A stretch of 64,000 nucleotides of DNA from contig NZ_VDRC01000001.1 in NCBI RefSeq assembly GCF_007667425.1, positions 310,001 to 374,000 of the forward strand. The letters run 5' to 3'. This document shows positions 10,586-18,101 of the stretch, in pieces (within the stretch, counting starts at the first letter, position 1; every line of letters begins with the position of its first letter). The stretch is from Microbacterium sp. 1.5R (GTDB lineage Bacteria > Actinomycetota > Actinomycetes > Actinomycetales > Microbacteriaceae). The notes beneath the pieces were generated by a model. It did no database searches. It was not told the DNA's origin and saw nothing but the letters and a program-made list of their open reading frames with translations. The position numbers and the translations under genes were made by a program.

Positions 10586-12588
10586 GATGTCCTCAGTTCG
10601 GCGTCGGCGAGCACGGCGGCGATGTCGTCGACGGCCCAGGGGTTCTGCAATGATGTCGTATCGCCGAGCGGCGCCGCGTCGCGGCCCGCCCGACGGTCCT
10701 GCTCTGCCTCCCACAGCTGCGCGAGAAGCCGGCGCATGATCTTGCCCGAGCGGGTCTTGGGGAGGTCGGGCACGACGACGACGTGCTTCGGCTTGGCGAC
10801 GGGTCCGATCGCACGGGCCACCTCGCCGCGCAGATCGGCGGCCGATACGTGGGACCGACCGGACGGCGTGACGAAGGCGACGACGGCCTGCCCGGTCACA
10901 GGATCGGAGACGCCGGCGGTGCCAGCCTCCCCCACCGTGTCATGGGCCACCAGGGCCGACTCGATCTCGATCGTCGAGAGGCGGTGGCCGGAGACGTTCA
11001 CGACGTCATCCAGGCGCCCGAGGATCCAGATGTAGCCGTCGGCGTCGCGCGTGGCGCCGTCTCCGGCGACGTAGAATCCGCCCCACTCCCCGTGCCCGGC
11101 GTACGACGCCCAGTAGGCGGACCGGTAGCGGTCGGGATCGCCCCACACGGTTCTGGCCATCCCCGGCCACGGCCGGCGCACGACGAGGGTGCCCGAGCGC
11201 CCCGGGGCGACCTCGGCGCCGTGCTCGTCGACGACCGTCGCGTCGATCCCGGGGAGCGGGATCGACGCGGAGCCGGGCTTGAGGGTGGTCGCACCGGGAA
11301 GCGGGGCGATCATCGCCGCCCCCGTCTCCGACTGCCACCACGTGTCGACCACCGGAAGCTCGTCGCGCCCGAAGTTGCGACGGAACCAGACCCACGCCTC
11401 GGGATTGATCGCCTCGCCGACCGTGCCGAGCAGGCGCAGGGTGGAGAGGTCGTGGCCGTGCGGGAGGTCGGCACCGAACCAGGTCATGAACGTGCGGATG
11501 AGGGTCGGCGCCGTGTAGTACACGGTGACCCCGTAACGCTCGATGATCTCGAGGTGGCGCTCGCGGTGCGGAGTGTCCGGCGTGCCCTCGTAGATCACCT
11601 GCGTGAGTCCGTTGCTGAGCGGGCCGTAGATCTCGTAGGTGTGCGCTGTGACCCAGGCGAGGTCGGCGGTGCACCAGTGCACATCGTCGGGCTTGGCGTC
11701 GAAGTGCGCCCAGTGCGCCCAGCTCGCGTGCGTGAGGTAGCCGCCCGACGTGTGGACGAGGCCCTTCGGCTTCCCTGTCGTGCCCGAGGTGTAGATGATG
11801 AAGAGCGGATGCTCGGCGTCGAACGCCTCGGCCTCGTGGTGGGTCGACGCCGTGTCGACCGCATCGTGCCACCACACGTCGCGTCCGTCGGTCCACGGGA
11901 CGTCTTGTCCGGTGCGCCGGAGGACGAGGACGTGCTCGAGGTCGGGAAGATCGGCGGCCGCGGCGTCGGCCGTGGACTTGACCTCGGTCGCCGACCCCCG
12001 GCGGAACTGGCCGTCGCTCGTGACGAGGAGTCTGGCTCCGGTGTCGGCGAGCCGGAAGCGGACGGCCTCGGCCGAGAATCCGCCGAAGACCAGAGAGTGC
12101 ACGGCGCCGATGCGCGCGCACGCCAGTGTGATGACGACCGTCTCGACGAGCACGGGCAGATAGACCACCACGCGGTCGCCTGCGCGGATGCCGAGCGCGA
12201 TGAGGGCATTGGCGGCCTGCGCCACGCGGCCCTGCAGGTCGGCGTAGGTCACGGTCGTGCGATCGCCCGGCTCGCCCTCGAAGTGCAGCGCGACCTTATC
12301 GCCGCGTCCGGCAAGAACATGACGGTCGACGCAGTTGACGGCAACGTTCAACCTGCCGCCGCTGAACCACCGAGCCGAGGGTCCGGCCGCCTCCGTCGGG
12401 GGCTGCCACTCGAGCGGCGTCTCCCAGGGCTGCGCCCAGTCGAGACGCTGCGCCGCTCGCTCCCAGAACGCGATGGGATCCTTCTCCGCCTCGCCATAGG
12501 CCTCGCCCGTCACGTTCGCGGTCGCGGCGAACCCGGCGGGAACGGGATAGCTCCGCTGCTCGACGAGACGCGCTTCTGCGGCGGTCAT
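10582..12588 (-). CDS. acs: Acetyl-CoA synthetase (AMP-forming acetate-CoA ligase)
   Basis: It activates acetate to acetyl-CoA through acetyl-AMP. It has 668 residues, like typical Acs. The phosphate loop YTSGTTGKPKG is at 266-276, and VVDTWWQSETG at 413-423 carries the Trp associated with a small acetate pocket. SGHRLSTIEIE (533-543) and the catalytic PKTRSGK (Lys616) complete the set. HTYEIYGPL and SGHRLST differ from the most common Acs wording, so a related short acyl substrate such as propionate cannot be excluded. It lies inside the sulfur operon, overlapping the permease stop and the metY start by 4 bases each. Confidence 0.9.
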   Translation of the reverse strand: MTAAEARLVEQRSYPVPAGFAATANVTGEAYGEAEKDPIAFWERAAQRLDWAQPWETPLEWQPPTEAAGPSARWFSGGRLNVAVNCVDRHVLAGRGDKVALHFEGEPGDRTTVTYADLQGRVAQAANALIALGIRAGDRVVVYLPVLVETVVITLACARIGAVHSLVFGGFSAEAVRFRLADTGARLLVTSDGQFRRGSATEVKSTADAAAADLPDLEHVLVLRRTGQDVPWTDGRDVWWHDAVDTASTHHEAEAFDAEHPLFIIYTSGTTGKPKGLVHTSGGYLTHASWAHWAHFDAKPDDVHWCTADLAWVTAHTYEIYGPLSNGLTQVIYEGTPDTPHRERHLEIIERYGVTVYYTAPTLIRTFMTWFGADLPHGHDLSTLRLLGTVGEAINPEAWVWFRRNFGRDELPVVDTWWQSETGAAMIAPLPGATTLKPGSASIPLPGIDATVVDEHGAEVAPGRSGTLVVRRPWPGMARTVWGDPDRYRSAYWASYAGHGEWGGFYVAGDGATRDADGYIWILGRLDDVVNVSGHRLSTIEIESALVAHDTVGEAGTAGVSDPVTGQAVVAFVTPSGRSHVSAADLRGEVARAIGPVAKPKHVVVVPDLPKTRSGKIMRRLLAQLWEAEQDRRAGRDAAPLGDTTSLQNPWAVDDIAAVLADAELRTS

Positions 12589-13445
12589 GCCCACCGCCTG
12601 AGCAGGTACTTCTCGACGAGAGCGAGCACCCCGTTCGTGATCGTTCCGAGGAGCGCGAGCAGGATGATCGAGAGGATGATGCGGTCGACGCGTCCGTTGC
12701 TCTGCGAGTCGGTCAGGAGGAAGCCGAGACCCATCGACGATGCGATGAGCTCTGCTGCGACGAGGAACAGCCAGGCCTGCGCGAGCGCCAGTCGGAGCCC
12801 CGCGACCACGGAAGGAACGACGGCGGGAAGCTGCACCGTACGGAACAGCGACCACCCGCGCAGGCTGAAGGATCGACCGGCTTCGACGAGCTGGGGGTCC
12901 ACGTGCCGCAGCGCCGACGCGACCGTCGTGTACACGGGGAAGAACGCGCCGATCGCGATCAACGTGACCTTCGAGGACTCGCCGATCTGCATCCACAGGA
13001 TCAGCAGCGGCACCCAGGCCAGCGAGGGCACGGCGCGGATCGCCGCGAGCGTCGGGCTGAGAAGGATGTCGCCGAGGCGAGAGAGACCGACGAGGCCCGC
13101 GGCGGCGAGGCCGATGGCCGAGCCGATCGCGAATCCGAGCAGCACGCGCTGCACGGAGATCGCGATGTGGGTGTAGAGCGCGCCGCCCTCGGCGAGCTCG
13201 GCGCCGGCGGCGAAGACGGATGCCGGGGTGGGGAGTCGGTAGGGCTCGACCATTCCGCTGGTCGTCGAGATCTGCCAGGCCGCGACGATCAGAACGGGGA
13301 GCAGCAGCCCTCCGGCGATGCGCACGGCGGGGCGATCCCACCCGCGGCGGGCTCGTCGTAGGGAGGGACGATAGCGACCCTTCGCGGCGTCGAGCGCGTC
13401 GCGCGCGTCTGCGGGGACGACCACGCGCTGGTCGGGGCCGATCAC
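12585..13445 (-). CDS. ABC transporter permease, sulfonate/nitrate/taurine type
   Basis: The membrane subunit of an uptake system. It has 286 residues and about six hydrophobic helices. The N-terminal stretch is cytoplasmic and basic. GESSKVTLIAIGAFFPVYTTVASALRHVDPQLVEAGRSF carries the EAA-type loop that docks the ATPase, followed by RLALAQAWLFLVAAELIASSMGLGF, typical of SsuC/TauC. The GTG start overlaps the stop codon of the binding-protein gene (GTGA); a longer reading frame upstream is only an extension into that gene. Probably SsuC-like, but the transported compound is not proven. Confidence 0.88.
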   Translation of the reverse strand: MIGPDQRVVVPADARDALDAAKGRYRPSLRRARRGWDRPAVRIAGGLLLPVLIVAAWQISTTSGMVEPYRLPTPASVFAAGAELAEGGALYTHIAISVQRVLLGFAIGSAIGLAAAGLVGLSRLGDILLSPTLAAIRAVPSLAWVPLLILWMQIGESSKVTLIAIGAFFPVYTTVASALRHVDPQLVEAGRSFSLRGWSLFRTVQLPAVVPSVVAGLRLALAQAWLFLVAAELIASSMGLGFLLTDSQSNGRVDRIILSIILLALLGTITNGVLALVEKYLLRRWA

Positions 13446-14488
13446 TTCCCGTCGACCGCCTTCGTGGCGAACGTGTCGTTGACGATCGAGTCGAGCGCCT
13501 TGTCGACGGATTCCTTGCCGCCCTGGACATCGCCCGAGTCGACGAGCACGGGTGCGATCTTCTCGAGAACCGCGATCTGGTCGTCGCCGGGGACGCCGCT
13601 CACGTCGAGGTTCGAGCGATCCTCGATCACGGTCTTCGCCACGGCAGGGTCGATGCCCGCCACCTCGGCGAGCAGCTCCGCGGTCTCCTCGGGGTTCTCG
13701 AGCGCCCACTCCCGGGCCTGCTCGTACGCATCCACGACCGCCTGGGCCAGGTCGGCATGGTTCTCGATGAAGTCCTCGGTCGCGTTCAGGAATCCGTAGG
13801 AGTTGAAATCGACGTTGCGGTAGATCAGCTTGTCGCCGGATTCGACCTCGGCGGCGGCCATGATGGGATCGAGCCCCGACCACGCCGCCACGGATCCTCC
13901 GTCGAGCGCAGCGCGTCCGTCGGCGTGCTGCAGGTTCTGCACCTCGACGTCGTCGACCGACAGCCCGGCCTCTTCCAGCGCCTGCAGGAGGAAGAAGTAG
14001 GGGTCGGTACCCTTGGTCGCTGCCACGGACTTGCCTGCGAGGTCCTCGACCGAGTTGATGTCGCTGTCCGGTCCGACGACGATCGCCGCCCACTCGGGCT
14101 GCGAGTAGATGTCGATGACCTGGATCGGCGAGCCGTTGGCCCGCGCGAGGAGGGCGGCGGAGCCGGCGGTCGATCCGACGTCGATCGATCCGGAGCGCAG
14201 CAGCTCGTTGGCCTTGTTGGAGCCGGCGGACTGCACCCACTCGACGGTCACGTCGTCCCCGAGGATCTCTTCGAGAAGCCCCTGATCCTTGACCACGAGG
14301 CTGAGCGGGTTGTAGGTGGCGAAGTCGAGCGACAGCGTGTCGGATGACCATTCGCCGGAGGCGGCGGCATCCGCTGTGTCGGCCGCGTCGGCGGAAGCGT
14401 CCTCCCCCGCGACGCATCCGGTGGCGACGAGCATCATCGTGCCCGCGATCGCGATCGCAGGGATGATTCGGCGGGTGATGGTGCTCAT
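13442..14488 (-). CDS. Sulfonate-type ABC transporter substrate-binding lipoprotein
   Basis: A lipoprotein of 348 residues: basic n-region MSTITRR, hydrophobic core, and lipobox VATGC with Cys25, then an Asp/Ala-rich linker. The mature part is of the NMT1/SsuA-like periplasmic fold (LDFATYNPLSLVVKDQG, SAGSNKANELLRSGSIDVGST, SVEDLAGKSVAATKGTDP). These blocks resemble corynebacterial aliphatic sulfonate binding proteins. Its gene overlaps the ATPase gene before it and the permease gene after it by 4 bases each. Ligands such as taurine, alkanesulfonates or other small sulfur compounds are all possible. Confidence 0.88.
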   Translation of the reverse strand: MSTITRRIIPAIAIAGTMMLVATGCVAGEDASADAADTADAAASGEWSSDTLSLDFATYNPLSLVVKDQGLLEEILGDDVTVEWVQSAGSNKANELLRSGSIDVGSTAGSAALLARANGSPIQVIDIYSQPEWAAIVVGPDSDINSVEDLAGKSVAATKGTDPYFFLLQALEEAGLSVDDVEVQNLQHADGRAALDGGSVAAWSGLDPIMAAAEVESGDKLIYRNVDFNSYGFLNATEDFIENHADLAQAVVDAYEQAREWALENPEETAELLAEVAGIDPAVAKTVIEDRSNLDVSGVPGDDQIAVLEKIAPVLVDSGDVQGGKESVDKALDSIVNDTFATKAVDGK

Positions 14489-15339
14489 CGGTTCTCCTCG
14501 GGGGACATGCGGTGGTGGGTGTCGACGCCGAGTCCTTCGAGGAGCTCGGCGCGGAGGTCGGCGAGGCCGCGGTCGGCGCGGTCTCTGGGTCGTGCTCCTG
14601 GCACGCTGACGGTGCGTGCGATCGACGATGCCGCCGTATCCTCGTCGTCTGCGAGGGTGCGCAGCAGCAGCACGCGATCCGCCAGGTAGAGCGCCTCCTC
14701 CACGTCGTGCGTGACGAGGAGGACGGTGGTCGGCTCTGCGGCATGGATCTTCAGGAGCAGGTCGTGCATCCGCAGCCGGGTGAGGGCGTCGAGCGCGCCG
14801 AACGGCTCGTCGAGCAGCAGGACACCGGGGTTCCGGGCGAGGGCTCGCGCGAGCGAGGCGCGCTGCGCCATACCGCCGGAGACCTCGCGGGGGCGCTGGC
14901 CGGCCGCGTGCTCGAGGCCGACCAGGTGCAACAGCTCCTCGACGCGCTCACGGCCCTCCCGTCGAGGGGTTCGCCGTGGCAGACCGAGTTCGACGTTCTG
15001 CGCGAGGGTGCGCCACGGGAGCAGCCGCGGCTCCTGAAAGGCGACGGCCGTGCGCTCGTCGGCATCGGCGACCGCTGCGCCACCGAGCTCGATGCCTCCG
15101 CGGCTCGGCGCGTCGAGCCCGCCGATGAGACGGAGGAGTGTGGACTTGCCGCACCCCGATGGGCCGACGACGGCGACGATCTCGCCGGCTGACACCTCGA
15201 CATCCACGCCGCGCAGCACCGTGCGAGTTCCCTGTCCGAGGGCGAACGTGCGCTCGACGGCATCGAGCCGCACCGATGCTGCGGCACCCGCAGATCCCGC
15301 AGCGCGCGACGACGCGGGCGCATTCAGGAGGGAGGTCAT
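14485..15339 (-). CDS. ABC transporter ATP-binding protein, sulfonate/nitrate type
   Basis: First gene of the six-gene operon, 284 residues. Walker A GPSGCGKST, Q-loop AFQEPRLLPWRTL, signature VSGGMAQRASLARAL, Walker B VLLLDEPFGALD and switch VTHDVEEALYLADR are all intact. EPRLLPW is typical of the SsuB/TauB group. The C-terminus extends with a PGARPRDRADRGLADLRAELLEGLG tail. The ATG has no clear Shine-Dalgarno. A three-codon reading frame (ATG AAT GCA TGA) ends on this start codon. A dyad-rich promoter lies just upstream. Confidence 0.9.
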   Translation of the reverse strand: MTSLLNAPASSRAAGSAGAAASVRLDAVERTFALGQGTRTVLRGVDVEVSAGEIVAVVGPSGCGKSTLLRLIGGLDAPSRGGIELGGAAVADADERTAVAFQEPRLLPWRTLAQNVELGLPRRTPRREGRERVEELLHLVGLEHAAGQRPREVSGGMAQRASLARALARNPGVLLLDEPFGALDALTRLRMHDLLLKIHAAEPTTVLLVTHDVEEALYLADRVLLLRTLADDEDTAASSIARTVSVPGARPRDRADRGLADLRAELLEGLGVDTHHRMSPEENR

Positions 15340-15366
15340 GCATTCATGCTGTCCGAGACCGGCGGA

Positions 15367-15395
15367 ATGTTACGAACCGATGCGTAATGATCGGT
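15367..15395 (-). promoter_or_regulatory. Promoter and dyad operator of the sulfur operon
   Basis: Two overlapping inverted repeats lie 30-56 bases before the first start codon: ACCGAT-N8-ATCGGT (15376-15395) and TTACG-N8-CGTAA (15370-15387). TAACAT on the minus strand (15372-15367) may be the -10, and the dyads would cover the spacer and -35. A sulfur-responsive repressor is a natural guess, but no regulator gene is adjacent. Confidence 0.5.
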
Positions 15396-15439
15396 CACGG
15401 AAGGCGCGGCCGGCCTGGCCCGTATACCCGCAGACGCGG

Positions 15440-15473
15440 AACGGGCCGTCACTCCGAGGAGTGACGGCCCGTT
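15440..15473 (-). terminator. rpsA terminator
   Basis: A perfect 16-bp stem (AACGGGCCGTCACTCC and its complement) with a 2-base loop, starting 14 bases past the rpsA stop codon. In practice the tip opens into a 4-6 base loop. It is very stable and separates rpsA from the sulfur operon. Confidence 0.85.
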
Positions 15474-15486
15474 CTGACAGAGCTGC

Positions 15487-16941
15487 TTAGGAGTTGCCGC
15501 CCGAGAGCTTCTCCCGGAGAGCCGCGAGAGCCTCATCGTCAGCGAGCGTGCCCGCACCGGCGGTCTCGCTCGAGAAGGCCTGGCCGCCGAAGTCGGCACC
15601 GGCCTCGGCCTCGGCCTCTGCGGCCTTGATGACCTGAGCCTTGTGGGCCTCCCAGCGAGCCTGGGCTGCAGCGTACTCCTGTTCCCATGCCTCGCGCTGG
15701 GCGTCGAAGCCCTCCTTCCAGGCACCCGTCTCGGCGTCGAAGCCCTCGGGGTACTTGTACTCGCCGTTCTCGTCGTACTCCGCGACCATGCCGTAGAGGG
15801 CCGGGTCGAACTCGGTGCCGTTGGGGTCGACAGACTCGTTGGCCTGCTTCAGCGACAGCGAGATGCGGCGACGCTCGAGGTCGATGTCGATGACCTTGAC
15901 GAAGACCTCTTCGCCGACCGACACGACCTGCTCGGCGAGCTCGACGTGCTTGCTCGAGAGCTCGGAGATGTGGACGAGGCCCTCGATGCCGTCTGCGACG
16001 CGCACGAACGCGCCGAACGGAACGAGCTTCGTGACCTTACCCGGCGTGACCTGTCCGATCGCGTGGGTGCGGGCGAAGACCTGCCACGGGTCCTCCTGCG
16101 TCGCCTTGAGCGACAGCGAGACGCGCTCGCGGTCGAGGTCGACCTCGAGGATCTCGACGGTGACCTCCTGGCCCACCTCGACGACCTCGGAGGCGTGCTC
16201 GATGTGCTTCCAGGACAGCTCGGAGACGTGCACGAGGCCGTCGACGCCGCCGAGGTCGACGAACGCACCGAAGTTGACGATCGACGAGACGACGCCCTTG
16301 CGGACCTGGCCCTTGTGCAGGTTGTTGAGGAACGTGGTGCGCGACTCGGACTGCGTCTGCTCGAGCAGGGCACGGCGCGAGAGCACGACGTTGTTGCGGT
16401 TCTTGTCGAGCTCGAGGATCTTGGCCTCGATCTCCTGGCCGAGGTACGGCGTGAGGTCGCGGACGCGGCGCAGCTCGATGAGCGACGCGGGCAGGAAGCC
16501 GCGGAGGCCGATGTCGACGATGAGTCCACCCTTGACGACCTCGATGACCGTACCGGTGACGACGCCGTCGTTCTCCTTGATCTTCTCGACGTCTCCCCAG
16601 GCACGCTCGTACTGTGCGCGCTTCTTGGAGAGGATCAGACGGCCTTCCTTGTCCTCCTTCTGGAGGACGAGAGCCTCGACCTCGTCGCCGACCTTGACGA
16701 CCTCGTTGGGGTCGACGTCGTGCTTGATGGAGAGCTCGCGCGAGGGGATGACACCCTCGGTCTTGTAGCCGACGTCGAGCAGAACCTCATCGCGGTCGAT
16801 CTTGACGATCGTGCCTTCGATGATGTCGCCGTCGTTGAAGAACTTCAGGGTCTTCTCGACCGCGGCCAGGAAGTCCTCAGCAGATCCGATGTCGTTGATG
16901 GCGACCTGCTTGGTGGCCGGGGCGGTCGTTGCGGTAGTCAT
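15487..16941 (-). CDS. rpsA: 30S ribosomal protein S1
   Basis: S1 binds mRNA on the 30S subunit. It has 484 residues with four S1 RNA-binding repeats at roughly 36-105, 123-190, 209-277 and 294-363, as in other actinobacteria (six in E. coli). VDGLVHVSELSWKHIEHASEVV and IEGLVHISELSSKHVELAEQVV show the repeat clearly. The C-terminal 110 residues are acidic and disordered. ATG 16941 is chosen over an upstream in-frame start because S1 proteins begin near here and AAGGAC lies upstream. A strong terminator follows, and about 140 bases of probable leader precede it. Confidence 0.97.
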   Translation of the reverse strand: MTTATTAPATKQVAINDIGSAEDFLAAVEKTLKFFNDGDIIEGTIVKIDRDEVLLDVGYKTEGVIPSRELSIKHDVDPNEVVKVGDEVEALVLQKEDKEGRLILSKKRAQYERAWGDVEKIKENDGVVTGTVIEVVKGGLIVDIGLRGFLPASLIELRRVRDLTPYLGQEIEAKILELDKNRNNVVLSRRALLEQTQSESRTTFLNNLHKGQVRKGVVSSIVNFGAFVDLGGVDGLVHVSELSWKHIEHASEVVEVGQEVTVEILEVDLDRERVSLSLKATQEDPWQVFARTHAIGQVTPGKVTKLVPFGAFVRVADGIEGLVHISELSSKHVELAEQVVSVGEEVFVKVIDIDLERRRISLSLKQANESVDPNGTEFDPALYGMVAEYDENGEYKYPEGFDAETGAWKEGFDAQREAWEQEYAAAQARWEAHKAQVIKAAEAEAEAGADFGGQAFSSETAGAGTLADDEALAALREKLSGGNS

Positions 16942-17151
16942 GTAGTGGGTTGTCCTTGTTGAATGGGAACTCGGGCCGGAAGATGCGACCGCGCACGGTC
17001 GTACTGCATGCTTCTCAGCGGTTGGATTGTGATTTCTGTCACGAGGGCATGCGAGACACGCCACGAGTGACGTTTAAGGCTATCAGATCGGAGGCTTCGC
17101 CGCCTCCTCGGAATACCGGCCGGCGCCGGTCTGCCCTGCCAGACTGTCCCC
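16942..17151. promoter_or_regulatory. Divergent promoter region between rpsA and the exonuclease gene
   Basis: A 210-base gap. On the minus strand an AT-rich stretch (TAGCCTTAAAC, about 17076-17086) may hold the rpsA promoter and would leave a 130-140 base leader, a place where ribosomal proteins often regulate themselves. On the plus strand CAGACT (17140-17145) ends 6 bases before the exonuclease ATG and may be its -10. No clear conserved fold was recognised. Confidence 0.4.
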
Positions 17152-18090
17152 ATGCCAGATCGCGCCGACAAGCTGCTCCTCCTCGACACCGCCAGCCTCT
17201 ACTTCCGCGCCTTCTACGGGGTCCCCGACAAGGTCACGGCCCCCGACGGCTCGCCCATCAACGCGGCGCGGGGACTGCTCGACATCATCGCGAAGCTGAT
17301 CACGCTCTACGAGCCGACCCACGTGGTGGCCTGCTGGGACGACGACTGGCGTCCGCAGTGGCGCGTCGACCTCATCCCCAGCTACAAGGCGCACCGCGTC
17401 GTGGAAGTCGTCCCCGCCGGCCCCGACGTCGAAGAGGTGCCCGACCCGCTCGAGGCGCAGATCCCGCTCATCCGCGAGACTCTCGCAGCCCTTCGCATCC
17501 CGATCGTGGGTGTCGCCGAGCATGAGGCGGACGATGTGATCGGGACATTGGCGACCCACGCGACGATTCCGGTGGACATCGTGACGGGCGACCGCGACCT
17601 CTTCCAGCTCGTCGACGACGATCGAGCGGTGCGCGTCATCTACACGGCGCGCGGCATGAGCAATCTCGAGATCGTGACGGATGCCGTCGTCGTCGCCAAG
17701 TACGGAGTGCTGCCCTCGCAGTACGCGGACTTCGCGACCATGCGCGGCGATGCGTCCGACGGTCTGCCCGGTGTACCGGGAGTCGGCGAGAAGACGGCCG
17801 CGACGCTGCTGAAGGAGCACGGTGATCTCGCCGGCATCCGCTCGGCCGCGGAAGCAGGGGAGGGCATGAGCGCCGGAGTGCGCGCGAAGGTGCTCGCCGC
17901 TTCCGCCTACCTCGACGTGGCCCCGACCGTGGTCGAGGTGGCGAGGGATCTCGAGATCACCGCGCCGACCGAGCCTCTGCTCCCCCTGGGCCCCGACGAG
18001 GTCGACGCCGCCCTCGCACTGGCCGAGTCCTGGAACCTCGGCGGCTCCATGGCGCGCGCCATCGCCGCCGTCGGCACGACCGCCGACTGA
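17152..18090 (+). CDS. 5'-3' exonuclease (PolI N-terminal nuclease family)
   Basis: A stand-alone flap/5' nuclease of 312 residues related to the N-terminal domain of DNA polymerase I. The acidic metal ligands are visible in LLLLDTASLYFRAF, CWDDDWRPQWR, EADDVIGTLA and VTGDRDLFQLV. The helix-hairpin-helix GDASDGLPGVPGVGEKTAATLL follows. It has no polymerase domain. It probably removes RNA primers or flaps alongside PolA. It is transcribed away from rpsA and convergent with the PHP gene, with 11 bases between the stop codons. CAGACT lies 6 bases before the ATG. Confidence 0.93.
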   Translation: MPDRADKLLLLDTASLYFRAFYGVPDKVTAPDGSPINAARGLLDIIAKLITLYEPTHVVACWDDDWRPQWRVDLIPSYKAHRVVEVVPAGPDVEEVPDPLEAQIPLIRETLAALRIPIVGVAEHEADDVIGTLATHATIPVDIVTGDRDLFQLVDDDRAVRVIYTARGMSNLEIVTDAVVVAKYGVLPSQYADFATMRGDASDGLPGVPGVGEKTAATLLKEHGDLAGIRSAAEAGEGMSAGVRAKVLAASAYLDVAPTVVEVARDLEITAPTEPLLPLGPDEVDAALALAESWNLGGSMARAIAAVGTTAD

Positions 18091-18101
18091 CCCGGCGGCG
18101 G

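Noticed and set aside
12589..13530. Upstream extension of the acs reading frame across the permease gene
   Set aside because: The extension is Arg-rich and out of frame with the permease. ATG 12588 gives a normal Acs N-terminus and a 4-base overlap.
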